Positions 1 to 5,770 of a DNA stretch of 5,770 bases are shown here, piece by piece. Origin of the DNA: JAHDWY01 sp964632865 (lineage in GTDB: Bacteria; Hydrogenedentota; Hydrogenedentia; Hydrogenedentales; SLHB01); assembly GCA_964632865.1 (NCBI GenBank), contig CAZWDH010000374.1, positions 1-5,770 on the forward strand, given 5' to 3'. Every line of letters starts with the position of its first letter. Positions within the stretch are counted from its first letter, which is position 1. Made by a program: the position numbers and the translations under genes. The notes under the pieces were generated by a model, which was not told the origin of the DNA, searched no databases, and saw only the letters and a program-made list of their open reading frames with translations.

Positions 1-1
1 C

Positions 2-808
2 ATACTCGAAGAAAGCGCGCTGGAAAAGGAAGCGCGTTTGAAGGATCTGCTCCAGGGCTACGGCGCGATCGCTATTGCCTATTCCGGCGGCGTGGATTCG
101 ACGTATCTTTCGGATGTCGCGCATGAGACGCTCGGTGCGAAGGCGCGCGTGCTGTTGGGAGACTCGCCGAGTATTCCGCGATCCGAGGTCGCGGAGGCCA
201 CGGCCTTGGCGAAGGATCGCGGCTGGAATTTCGAGGTCCTGTTTACCGAAGAGTTCGCGAACGACGACTACCTCAAGAACGACGGGACGCGCTGCTACCA
301 CTGCCGCGCGGAGTTGTTCACCAAGATGCGGGCCTATGCGGAGAGCACGAAGATTCCGAAGCTCGCCTACGGCGAGATTACCGATGATCTCGTCGATACG
401 ACGCGCTTGGGTGCCAAGGCCGCGAAGGAGTTCGAGGTCGTTGCGCCCTTGGTCGAAGCCAACATGACCAAGGCGGAAATCCGCGTGTTGAGCGAACGGC
501 GCGGGTTGCCTACGGCGGACAAGCCGTCGTTCGCGTGTTTGTCGTCGCGGTTTCCCGTGGGGACGCGCGTGACCATCGAGGATCTGCAGAAGGTCGAGAA
601 GGCCGAAGAGGCGCTGAAGAAATTGGGTTTCCGCCAGTACCGCGCGCGGCACCACGGCGATCTCTGCCGGATCGAAGTGGACCCCGAGGATTTGCCGCGT
701 TTGTTAGAGAGTGACCTTCGCGATGCAGTGGTGGCGTCGGTCCGTGGCGCGGGGTACCGTTTCGTCACCATCGATCTTTCCGGTTACCGCACCGGAAGCA
801 CCGCCTGA
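2..808 (+). CDS. larE: ATP-dependent sulfur transferase LarE, [4Fe-4S] three-cysteine type (5' end outside window)
   Basis: LarE converts the thiol-acid precursor of the nickel-pincer nucleotide cofactor (used by lactate racemase and other LarA-family enzymes) by adenylating its carboxylate and transferring sulfur; it is cytoplasmic. Numbering from the TTG at 38, the PP-loop ATP motif SGGVDS is at residues 16-21, RCYHC at 85-89, and the conserved CLSSRF segment at 167-172. Cys86, Cys89 and Cys167 form the three-cysteine set known from Thermotoga maritima LarE, where they hold a [4Fe-4S] cluster. Lactobacillus plantarum LarE instead sacrifices a single cysteine and lacks the CxxC. The frame stays open leftwards from TTG 38 to the window edge (ILEESALEKEAR...), and family members are about 270 residues, so the true start is probably just upstream and the TTG is internal. 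The TGA stop is at 806-808. No larA, larB or larC is visible; they may lie to the left. Family assignment is firm; the cluster type is inferred from the cysteines. Confidence 0.93.
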   Translation: MLEESALEKEARLKDLLQGYGAIAIAYSGGVDSTYLSDVAHETLGAKARVLLGDSPSIPRSEVAEATALAKDRGWNFEVLFTEEFANDDYLKNDGTRCYHCRAELFTKMRAYAESTKIPKLAYGEITDDLVDTTRLGAKAAKEFEVVAPLVEANMTKAEIRVLSERRGLPTADKPSFACLSSRFPVGTRVTIEDLQKVEKAEEALKKLGFRQYRARHHGDLCRIEVDPEDLPRLLESDLRDAVVASVRGAGYRFVTIDLSGYRTGSTA

Positions 809-828
809 TCGTCCGCATTGTCCTACCG

Positions 829-853
829 AGGAGGGCGGGTTTTCCAACCCGCC
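829..853 (+). repeat. Left 25-nt inverted repeat, hairpin just downstream of larE
   Basis: The core GGCGGGTTTTCCAACCCGCC (834-853) forms a perfect 8-bp stem with a TTCC loop, starting 25 bases after the larE stop codon. No T-run follows on the plus strand, so it is a poor intrinsic terminator by sequence. It could still stall polymerase or protect the larE 3' end. The whole 25 nt recurs inverted at 1124-1148. Confidence 0.8.
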
Positions 854-1010
854 AATGCCTACGACTTCCAATTGTGAAAAGGTCCCCACAAATGCTGTGG
901 CGCTCCGCGTAGTCAATCGTCTTTTGCGGAGACCTCTCTGGGGTTTCGCGGGCGCCGCAAGAAGATTTGTCTTGCCCCTTCAGGGCGGCTCCAATTGGGG
1001 TGCCCGGGGC

Positions 1011-1040
1011 CCCAGGGCGTTGCCCTGGGCTTTCTTGTCT
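1011..1040 (+). terminator. GC-rich hairpin with pyrimidine tail, terminator-like part of the repeat block
   Basis: CCCAGGGC (1011-1018) pairs with GCCCTGGG (1022-1029) around a three-base GTT loop, followed by the T-rich tail CTTTCTTGTCT (1030-1040). This resembles an intrinsic terminator for rightward transcription from larE, although it lies about 200 bases past the stop codon and the tail is interrupted. It may equally be just one unit of the interspersed repeat. Confidence 0.35.
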
Positions 1041-1055
1041 CACCCCTGCGGGGTG
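1041..1055. repeat. Small CACCCC/GGGGTG hairpin inside the repeat block
   Basis: CACCCC (1041-1046) pairs with GGGGTG (1050-1055) around a TGC loop. It directly follows the 1011-1029 stem-loop and its T-rich tail. The two stems in tandem look like one structured repeat unit. Confidence 0.5.
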
Positions 1056-1123
1056 GAAGGAGGATCCGAAGGTGGCTTCCCGGCGTATGTCCGATTCTCG
1101 CGTCGGAACTTAGGCTTTCCGGT

Positions 1124-1148
1124 GGCGGGTTGGAAAACCCGCCCTCCT
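1124..1148 (-). repeat. Right 25-nt inverted repeat, hairpin
   Basis: This is the exact reverse complement of 829-853. The core GGCGGGTTGGAAAACCCGCC (1124-1143) makes an 8-bp stem with a GGAA loop. On the plus strand a pyrimidine tract follows (CTCCTTTTCCTTCGTTC), so this copy could end rightward transcription. It lies 11 bases beyond the stop codon of the minus-strand SpoIIM-like gene and is therefore also the first structure in that transcript's 3' end. Confidence 0.8.
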
Positions 1149-1159
1149 TTTCCTTCGTT

Positions 1160-2572
1160 CTACCCGATCAGGATCAGCGTGACGGCTTCGTAGACGGCGC
1201 CTAGGAAGAGCAGCGCGCCGGACACGACGATGGACGCGATCAGCATGGGGGGAATTTTCATCAGGCCCTTCGCGGGCTCTCCGGACGTCATTGCGCGCGC
1301 GATAAAGATCGGATAGAGGCAGATCCCGAAGGCGGCGACGACGTAGGCTTCGACTTCGAGCGACAAGGTGACGGAGTGGTACGTGAAGCGCGAGAGCAGA
1401 TCGGTCCAGAGGGGCGCCAGCGCGAAACCCGCCACGGCCAGATTCAGCATGGTCTTGAAGAGTCCCAGGAACGGGACGATCAACGAGGGCGCTATGCTGT
1501 AGATGAGGGTCTGCACAACGAAATTGTTCTTGAACGTGAACCAGGCCGCGCTGATGACGTTGCCGCTCATGTAGGCGTCGCCGAGGTGGCTCAGTTCGCC
1601 CGTGGTGAAGATCTCCGTAACGAAGGTCAATACTTGGAGATTGAGTAGTGGCATGGCGAAGGCGGCGAGCGTGGCGGCGAACAAGGCGCCATAACAGAGC
1701 AGGTGCACCGCGACGAAGAGCGTCCAGTATTGCCGCATGGGCGCGATGATAGGTTCGAGCAGCGGTATGCGAATCAAGCGAAACAGGACGCGCACCTGAA
1801 ACACCGCGCCGCCGATGGTGACCAACAGAATGCCCAGAAATCCGCCCCAGGCGAGGGGCATGGTCGTGGGGATCATGGGCGCGATGATCTGTTGATCCTC
1901 AGACTCCAACGCGGCGATCTCTTCGTCCGTGGGTTCGCGGATTTGACCCTCGGGCTCGAGCCAGCCGGTGGTCGCGCCGGCTTCTTCTGTAAAGAGCGGG
2001 GCGACCGCTTCGTCGTAGGGGAGCAGATAAGAGAAGGCCATGCCCGCGGTGCCGCGCTGCAGTTCGCCTGTAACGGTGAAGGTCTCGCCATCGACGGTGA
2101 ACTCTTCAAGCCGGCAGAGAGGACCCGCGAGGACTTGCCGCTTCCCGGGTTCCGGCGGGGAACCGGACGCAGCCAATGCCTGCCATTGTTCCGGTGACAA
2201 CTCCATGGCGATGATGCGCTCGCGCATTTCGAGGCCGAGCAAGGCGATGACCTCCGCGCCGCCGTCGATATCATGAAGTTGCTCCGCCAACGGCGAGGGT
2301 GGAAAGTTGTCGTCGGAGATCTTTCGCGTGTGGAGGATCAGCGCATCGTCATGAAGCGGCTCGCCCGACGCGGCGAGCAGAGCGTTTCGCCAGACCTGGT
2401 CCTCATCGATTTGCGTTTCCAGCAGGGCCATCGCGGCAATCACGATAACGCCTACGAGCGCCGTCAATGCCGGTACGAGCAGCGGCTTAATGGGCGGTGG
2501 CGGCGAAAGCGGGGGAGGGGATGTGTCCGTTGACGAAGCATCATGCGAGGGTGGGGGATCAGGGTATGACAT
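1160..2572 (-). CDS. Multi-pass membrane protein with SpoIIM-like C-terminal region
   Basis: The 470-residue protein has unknown function. Seen in order: a proline-rich cytoplasmic-looking N-terminus (1-30, PPPP at 24-27), a first membrane segment (about 31-51), a soluble acidic region of about 185 residues (52-237), then roughly six more hydrophobic segments (about 238-260, 285-310, 350-370, 372-392, 405-425, 440-467). From about residue 320, the pattern of paired Asn (KNN, 348-350), a mid-helix Asn377, His399 and Glu406 followed by a small-residue helix resembles the SpoIIM/DUF95 family. SpoIIM helps peptidoglycan remodelling in sporulating Firmicutes, but homologues are widespread in non-sporulators with unknown roles. 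The H-to-E spacing is longer than the usual PHGxxE. The ATG at 2572 is preferred over an in-frame GTG at 2605 because an AAAGGAG lies between them. It is the last gene of a probable three-gene operon, 54 bases after the ceramidase-family gene. A Yip1-like or novel membrane family is the alternative. Confidence 0.6.
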   Translation of the reverse strand: MSYPDPPPSHDASSTDTSPPPLSPPPPIKPLLVPALTALVGVIVIAAMALLETQIDEDQVWRNALLAASGEPLHDDALILHTRKISDDNFPPSPLAEQLHDIDGGAEVIALLGLEMRERIIAMELSPEQWQALAASGSPPEPGKRQVLAGPLCRLEEFTVDGETFTVTGELQRGTAGMAFSYLLPYDEAVAPLFTEEAGATTGWLEPEGQIREPTDEEIAALESEDQQIIAPMIPTTMPLAWGGFLGILLVTIGGAVFQVRVLFRLIRIPLLEPIIAPMRQYWTLFVAVHLLCYGALFAATLAAFAMPLLNLQVLTFVTEIFTTGELSHLGDAYMSGNVISAAWFTFKNNFVVQTLIYSIAPSLIVPFLGLFKTMLNLAVAGFALAPLWTDLLSRFTYHSVTLSLEVEAYVVAAFGICLYPIFIARAMTSGEPAKGLMKIPPMLIASIVVSGALLFLGAVYEAVTLILIG

Positions 2573-2584
2573 GGGAACAGGACA

Positions 2585-2591
2585 CTCCTTT
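2585..2591 (-). promoter_or_regulatory. Shine-Dalgarno AAAGGAG deciding the start of the SpoIIM-like gene
   Basis: AAAGGAG on the minus strand ends 12 bases before the ATG at 2572. The spacing is longer than ideal, but no comparable site precedes the upstream GTG at 2605, so this favours the 470-residue form. Confidence 0.5.
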
Positions 2592-2626
2592 GCTTGGAGA
2601 AACACGGTGCAAGCGCCGCTTGAGGG

Positions 2627-4006
2627 TCAGGACTTAAATTCCATGGAATCGACCAAGTGGTGCAGCAGTTCCGTGAAGAAGGCCTCTTGATTGGGGCCGA
2701 TCCAGGACATGAGATACATCTCGTACTCGTGGGTTTCCGCGCGTGGAAGATCGTAGTATTTCTGAGGCGACACGTAGCCGATGTAATCTCCCCCGAAGCT
2801 GAGCACCCACAGGTCGACGCCTTGTTTTTGCGCCCAGGACTTCATGGTGATGCTGATTTCGCCGCTCATGTCGCAAGGCGTCCCGTACAAGAATATGTCG
2901 CCAATCTTGACACCGGAGATCCACGCCGTATCATCGAGTCCGACCAATGGGAAGAGGTTCGGCGAAAGCCGCCAGTTCTGATTTAGCCGCAGTTGCAGTG
3001 GCGGTGTCTCAAATGAGAATCCTGCCGACGCAACATCGGCGGATTCGGAAAAGGTTAAACCCTCTGCTTCAGCGAGGACCTTTTCCGCCAAGGTCGAACC
3101 CAGCGTTTCAGCCTTCGTGAAGCCGTCGGTCCCATCGATGCGCGGACTCATGCTACCTACGGCGCCGGCAAGAAAGACCGCCATGCCACCGGTTTGCGTT
3201 TCGATGGCCCGTTCAAGATAGCCAGGGTAGTCTCCGCTGAACTCCATGTTGCTCGAACCGATAACCGTGGCGTGTGCGCCGTATGAGACAAGATGGCACG
3301 TGTCGCCGTTCGCATGCTTAAGGACGAGGTAATTCAGTTCGCTGTCGACGGGTCCTTCGTGGGCACGGTTCTTAATGTGGTCGGGCACATCCACATCGCC
3401 CCGCCCATAGGACGCGGGTTTGAGGTTGCCGTAAGCGTTGATGATAGCGGTACCGAAGGCGTCGCTAATCCGCTCCATGACGGATTCATCGTACGCGCCG
3501 CCAAAGAGCGACGCTGCCAGTCCCGGCGCCCAGGCACCCGGTCCCGAGTGGGTGTGCGAGGCATTGAACAGGATGTCGTCGGGTTGAAGATCGGTCGCAG
3601 CCATGGCCTTTTCGCGGGCGTGATCCGCGATGTTGTTCGGCACGATCAGCATGTCGGCGCCGACGATCACAGCGGTGTCCGTCCCGTCACTGACGGCGAC
3701 GGCCTTGACGTAAAGTTCGTCATGCACGCCGGTGGACGGTCTGCCTTGACGGTCGCCGAAACCGGCAAGGGGCGTGCCGGTCTCCGGCGTAATGCGCTCG
3801 CTCGCCCACCCCGCGTGGAGTTGGCCTGACGCGCCCACCGATGTTTGCTGGAGGCTTTCGTCAGCGGCTTGGATTGCATCCTCAAAGTAGGATTCCGTCG
3901 TGACGTCCGTTGCGGCGTAGGTCGGCCACGGACCCACGAAGACGAGAACCAGCAGGATCAGGACAACCAGAACGATTCCGGTTCCTGCAAGCAGTTTCTT
4001 GAGCAT
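2627..4006 (-). CDS. Membrane-anchored or secreted neutral/alkaline ceramidase-family amidohydrolase
   Basis: The 459-residue protein has an N-terminal signal or anchor (Lys3-Lys4, hydrophobic 6-25) with a possible signal-peptidase site after TYA (29-31). There is no lipobox, so it is exported or tethered outside the membrane. Residues 62 onward match the N-terminal catalytic domain of neutral ceramidases (Ceramidase_alk), zinc enzymes that cleave the amide bond of ceramide or related N-acyl lipids. Visible signatures are the GWASERITPE opening (66-75), SHTHSGP (150-156), GAHAT (243-247), GAVGSMSP (281-288), Glu383, and GYVSPQKYY (410-418). By analogy with Pseudomonas aeruginosa ceramidase, His151 or His153, His245, Glu383 and Tyr417/418 are candidate zinc ligands, and Ser287 sits where the nucleophile is expected. 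It is shorter than typical 650-700-residue ceramidases and seems to lack the C-terminal immunoglobulin-like domain, so the substrate may not be ceramide. It lies 30 bases after the dehydrogenase gene. The family is firm; the substrate is unknown. Confidence 0.85.
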   Translation of the reverse strand: MLKKLLAGTGIVLVVLILLVLVFVGPWPTYAATDVTTESYFEDAIQAADESLQQTSVGASGQLHAGWASERITPETGTPLAGFGDRQGRPSTGVHDELYVKAVAVSDGTDTAVIVGADMLIVPNNIADHAREKAMAATDLQPDDILFNASHTHSGPGAWAPGLAASLFGGAYDESVMERISDAFGTAIINAYGNLKPASYGRGDVDVPDHIKNRAHEGPVDSELNYLVLKHANGDTCHLVSYGAHATVIGSSNMEFSGDYPGYLERAIETQTGGMAVFLAGAVGSMSPRIDGTDGFTKAETLGSTLAEKVLAEAEGLTFSESADVASAGFSFETPPLQLRLNQNWRLSPNLFPLVGLDDTAWISGVKIGDIFLYGTPCDMSGEISITMKSWAQKQGVDLWVLSFGGDYIGYVSPQKYYDLPRAETHEYEMYLMSWIGPNQEAFFTELLHHLVDSMEFKS

Positions 4007-4013
4007 GATCGCA

Positions 4014-4019
4014 TCCCTC
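4014..4019 (-). promoter_or_regulatory. Shine-Dalgarno GAGGGA for the ceramidase-family gene
   Basis: GAGGGA on the minus strand lies seven bases before the ATG at 4006, inside the 30-base gap after the dehydrogenase gene. The spacing supports this start, and with it the complete signal sequence. Confidence 0.6.
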
Positions 4020-4036
4020 GAATTACGGGTCTCACG

Positions 4037-5068
4037 TTACTGATCGACCGACGCCTTGAGCACGCCATCGGCCGCGTGGCTCACCAGTTCAAAAGCATCC
4101 AGCGACTTCTCCAACGGAAAAGAGTGCGTTATCAAGGACTTCACGTCCACCCGGCCGGTTGCGACGAGATCGATGGCCGTAGGGAAGTTGAATCGGAAGC
4201 GCCGGCACCAGGTAACGGTCAGTTCCTTTCGTCGCGCAATGTCGACCGGGAACTGGCCGTACTCCTCGCCCGAAATGCCGGTGAGCACGCAACGTCCGGC
4301 AGGGCGCGCGACGCGACAGGCCAATCCGGGCGTGTCCGTGGAGCGAGCGCAGTCGATGGCCACATCGACGCCACGTCCGGCGGTTGCTTCCATGACCGCG
4401 TCGACCGTGTCGGCTTCCGAAACGTTTACCGCGGAATCGACGCCGTACTTCGCCGCGCCGTCGACGCGGTACTCGAGCAAATCTGTGCCGATGATGCATT
4501 TCGCCCCGGCGACTTTCGCCACCTGCGCGGTGAGCAGGCCGATCGGGCCGAGTCCCAGAATCGCCACGGATTCCCCGGGCTTGAGATGGGCGAGTTCGAT
4601 GGTGTGCAGCGCCACGGCCAGCGGCTCGATCATCGCCGCCTCGGCCGGGGTGATGACATCGGGGACGGGGAAGCAGAAGGCCGCGTGGACGGCGATGTAT
4701 TCGCACAAGGCGCCGTCGTTGGGAGGACCTCCGGGAAACTGGAGGCTGGTGCAAACGTTGTAGTGCCCTTTCAGGCAATACTCGCAGTGCCGGCAGGGGA
4801 TTCCGGGTTCTACGGCGACGCGTTTCCCGATCAACGTCGAATCCGCCTCCGCTCCAACCGCCTCGACGATCCCCGCGTATTCGTGCCCGAGGATCAAGGG
4901 CTCCGTCATGATGGTCTTGCCGATGCGTCCGTCCACATAGTAGTGCATATCCGATCCGCAGACGCCGGTCGACTCGATCCGGATCAGCGCCTCCTCGGGT
5001 TTTGGCGCTGGAATGGGGACATCAACCAGGCGCATGTCGCGCGGGGCGTACCACTTTACAGCTTTCAC
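4037..5068 (-). CDS. Zinc-dependent MDR polyol dehydrogenase (sorbitol/xylitol dehydrogenase-like)
   Basis: The 343-residue protein is a complete medium-chain dehydrogenase/reductase of normal length, predicted cytoplasmic, oxidising a secondary hydroxyl of a polyol (or reducing the ketose) with NAD(H). Cys37, His62-Glu63 (GHE) and Glu148 fit the catalytic zinc site of sorbitol dehydrogenases. Cys92, Cys95, Cys98 and Cys106 form the structural zinc lobe. The Rossmann motif GLGPIG is at 172-177, and the acidic Asp196 at the end of the next strand suggests NAD rather than NADP. HYYVDGRIG (42-50) and the C-terminal RRFRFNFPTAIDLVATGRVD region are typical of the sorbitol/xylitol/L-iditol branch rather than threonine dehydrogenase. 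The exact polyol cannot be read from the sequence. The GTG start is chosen because MKAVKW is the usual N-terminus and a GGAGAG precedes it. It is the first gene of the probable operon with the ceramidase-family and SpoIIM-like genes. Confidence 0.92.
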   Translation of the reverse strand: MKAVKWYAPRDMRLVDVPIPAPKPEEALIRIESTGVCGSDMHYYVDGRIGKTIMTEPLILGHEYAGIVEAVGAEADSTLIGKRVAVEPGIPCRHCEYCLKGHYNVCTSLQFPGGPPNDGALCEYIAVHAAFCFPVPDVITPAEAAMIEPLAVALHTIELAHLKPGESVAILGLGPIGLLTAQVAKVAGAKCIIGTDLLEYRVDGAAKYGVDSAVNVSEADTVDAVMEATAGRGVDVAIDCARSTDTPGLACRVARPAGRCVLTGISGEEYGQFPVDIARRKELTVTWCRRFRFNFPTAIDLVATGRVDVKSLITHSFPLEKSLDAFELVSHAADGVLKASVDQ

Positions 5069-5256
5069 GGACTTAGGCTCTCCACTGGTTGGATGGACTC
5101 ACACTTGGGGGAGCAGGGAAATGTGCCGCCCAACATGGTAATACGTGTTCTGGGCAGTGGTAGAAGTTAGCATCTGGGATGCCAGCGTTACAAGGCGGGT
5201 GAACGATTCAACGGAGATGTTGGCCCCGGCAAATCGTGGAGATCGGGCAAGGGCGA
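5069..5256 (-). promoter_or_regulatory. 188-bp gap upstream of the dehydrogenase operon; likely 5' leader or promoter region
   Basis: No gene is seen here. It ends with GGAGAG (5083-5078), 9 bases before the GTG at 5068 (11 counted from GGAG), which is the probable ribosome site. A small palindrome GCATC-TGG-GATGC (5170-5182) could be an operator half-site pair. A TTGTAA (5192-5187) and a weak TAACTT 18 bases further on are only poor matches to a sigma-70 promoter. No hairpin with a T-run ends the upstream gene, so read-through from it is possible. Confidence 0.3.
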
Positions 5257-5769
5257 TCAGTTGTACGTTTGCGAGGCGGCCGTGCCGCTCGAACCCATCT
5301 GGAGACCGTCGGACATGCTCTTGTGGCGCTCGATCGCCAGGTTCATGAAATCGTCGGCAAGGTTAGCGTCAACTGGAAAGCTTGTGATCGTGAACCCGTA
5401 CTCTTTCACGAACTGCTCCAGGTCGGCGCGCAAACGGTCGAGAACGCGATGGGCACCGTCTTCGGGCGTCTCCACGAGGAGAATCGCGAGGCCCCGCCGG
5501 TTCAAGCTAAACACTTGGTCCGTCGAACGGAGTTCATCGGTGAGGTGCATCCCGAGACGGGAGAGGATGTCGTCGACTTCATCCGGGACGGACAACGTGA
5601 GTAGAGTCGTCGATGCGGGATACCGAATTGACCGCTCAATTTCCTCACGGACGCGAGCGTGTAGGTAGGTTTCCGTGCGAAGGCCGCTGGCCGGGTCCCG
5701 GTACGCCAGTTTTTCTAGCAGGTGACACCTGCGTTCCAATTCGGTACGAAGTTGGACTTCCTCGCGCAG
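5257..5769 (-). CDS. Protein with degenerate GGDEF-like C-terminal domain (5' end outside window)
   Basis: The visible 170 residues are the C-terminal end of a larger protein; the frame is open to the right edge, so a TTG at 5739 is internal. Counting from the codon at 5769, residues 1-22 (LREEVQLRTELERRCHLLEK) look like a heptad coiled coil or signalling helix. Residue 25 then opens DPASGLR, the counterpart of the DxLTGLxNR start of diguanylate cyclase domains, followed by REEIERSIRYPASTTLLTLS as in the first helix and strand. At the expected active-site hairpin it has SLNRRGLAILLVE where cyclases have RxGGDEFxxLL, so the GGDEF residues are gone and cyclic-di-GMP synthesis is not expected. 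Such domains can serve as regulatory or dimerisation modules. The upstream part, possibly a receiver or PAS domain, is not visible. It is 188 bases upstream of the dehydrogenase gene on the same strand. Confidence 0.65.
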   Translation of the reverse strand: MREEVQLRTELERRCHLLEKLAYRDPASGLRTETYLHARVREEIERSIRYPASTTLLTLSVPDEVDDILSRLGMHLTDELRSTDQVFSLNRRGLAILLVETPEDGAHRVLDRLRADLEQFVKEYGFTITSFPVDANLADDFMNLAIERHKSMSDGLQMGSSGTAASQTYN

Positions 5770-5770
5770 C

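Larger units (their letters stand above)
829..1148. repeat. Composite intergenic repeat block bounded by 25-nt exact inverted repeats
   Basis: This fills nearly all of the 351-bp gap between the convergent larE and the SpoIIM-like gene. Its ends, 829-853 and 1124-1148, are exact reverse complements over 25 nt, and each end is itself a hairpin. Inside are further inverted repeats: CCACA/TGTGG (886-890 with 896-900), GCCC/GGGC (974-977 with 983-986), an 8-bp stem at 1011-1029 and a 6-bp stem at 1041-1055. Read on the minus strand, the block spells SPGQRPG (1031-1011), ALKGQ (near 985-971) and WRVGKPAL (in the left arm). I recall these as recurring false-ORF translations of interspersed repeats in Planctomycetes/Verrucomicrobia-like genomes. 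No transposase is present. It could be a MITE-like element, a cluster of REP-like units, or a structured RNA or transcript end. The structure is seen directly; the class is inference. Confidence 0.6.

Noticed and set aside
38..40. TTG at 38 as the start of larE
   Set aside because: The same frame is open to the left edge, the upstream residues look like a normal LarE N-terminal helix, and the length from TTG is a little short for the family.
711..1193. Open frames across the intergenic block (plus 711-1193 and 995-1204; minus 1043-765)
   Set aside because: They run through inverted repeats and hairpins, overlap the larE 3' end or the downstream gene, have no ribosome site I can see and match no protein family; they are translations of repeat DNA.
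1703..2197. Plus-strand open frames opposite the SpoIIM-like gene and, at 3293-3829, opposite the ceramidase-family gene
   Set aside because: They are shadows of the real minus-strand genes, with charged low-information translations and no family signature.
2603..2605. GTG at 2605 as start of the SpoIIM-like gene
   Set aside because: No ribosome site precedes it, whereas AAAGGAG lies between it and the in-frame ATG at 2572.
2610..2622. CAAGC-GCC-GCTTG hairpin between the ceramidase-family and SpoIIM-like genes
   Set aside because: It is only a 5-bp stem without a T-run; too weak to call a terminator or processing site.
3845..5170. 441-codon plus-strand open frame opposite the dehydrogenase and ceramidase-family genes
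   Set aside because: It is antisense to two genes with clear catalytic motifs, its translation is rich in Arg/Gly/Asp with no recognisable domain, and long antisense frames are expected in GC-rich DNA.
5737..5739. TTG at 5739 as the start of the GGDEF-like gene
   Set aside because: The frame continues as a coiled-coil-like helix to the window edge, so the gene is truncated by the window rather than starting here.

Overview
This 5,770-base window looks like chromosomal DNA of a GC-rich bacterium (roughly 60% GC by eye). It carries four clear protein genes, one partial regulatory-type gene at the right edge, and one repeat-filled intergenic block. The host cannot be named from the window. The intergenic block resembles noncoding repeats I associate with uncultured Planctomycetes/Verrucomicrobia/Hydrogenedentes-type genomes (its minus strand conceptually reads SPGQRPG, ALKGQ and WRVGKPAL). 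That is recollection, so the placement is tentative.

Layout. Positions 2-808 (+) hold the 3' part of larE, a PP-loop sulfur transferase for the nickel-pincer nucleotide cofactor; its start lies left of the window. Positions 809-1159 are noncoding and contain a 320-bp block (829-1148) bounded by exact 25-nt inverted repeats, with more hairpins inside. The rest is on the minus strand and converges on larE. In transcription order it reads: a partial gene with a degenerate GGDEF-like domain (5769-5257), a 188-bp gap, a zinc-dependent sorbitol/xylitol-type dehydrogenase (5068-4037), a membrane-anchored neutral-ceramidase-family amidohydrolase (4006-2627), and a multi-pass membrane protein with a SpoIIM-like C-terminal half (2572-1160).

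The last three genes are separated by 30 and 54 bases and probably form one transcription unit, with a promoter most likely in the 188-bp gap or further upstream. Their functional link is not obvious: a cytoplasmic NAD(H) polyol dehydrogenase, an exported amidase-type hydrolase and an integral membrane protein. Co-transcription is an inference from spacing and strand.

The most useful points for follow-up are the inverted-repeat-bounded block, the three-cysteine (iron-sulfur type) signature of LarE, the unusual SpoIIM-like architecture, and the GGDEF-like domain without its catalytic signature. I see no convincing evidence for a new defence, mobile or biosynthetic system here, and no tRNA, rRNA, CRISPR array or transposase gene.
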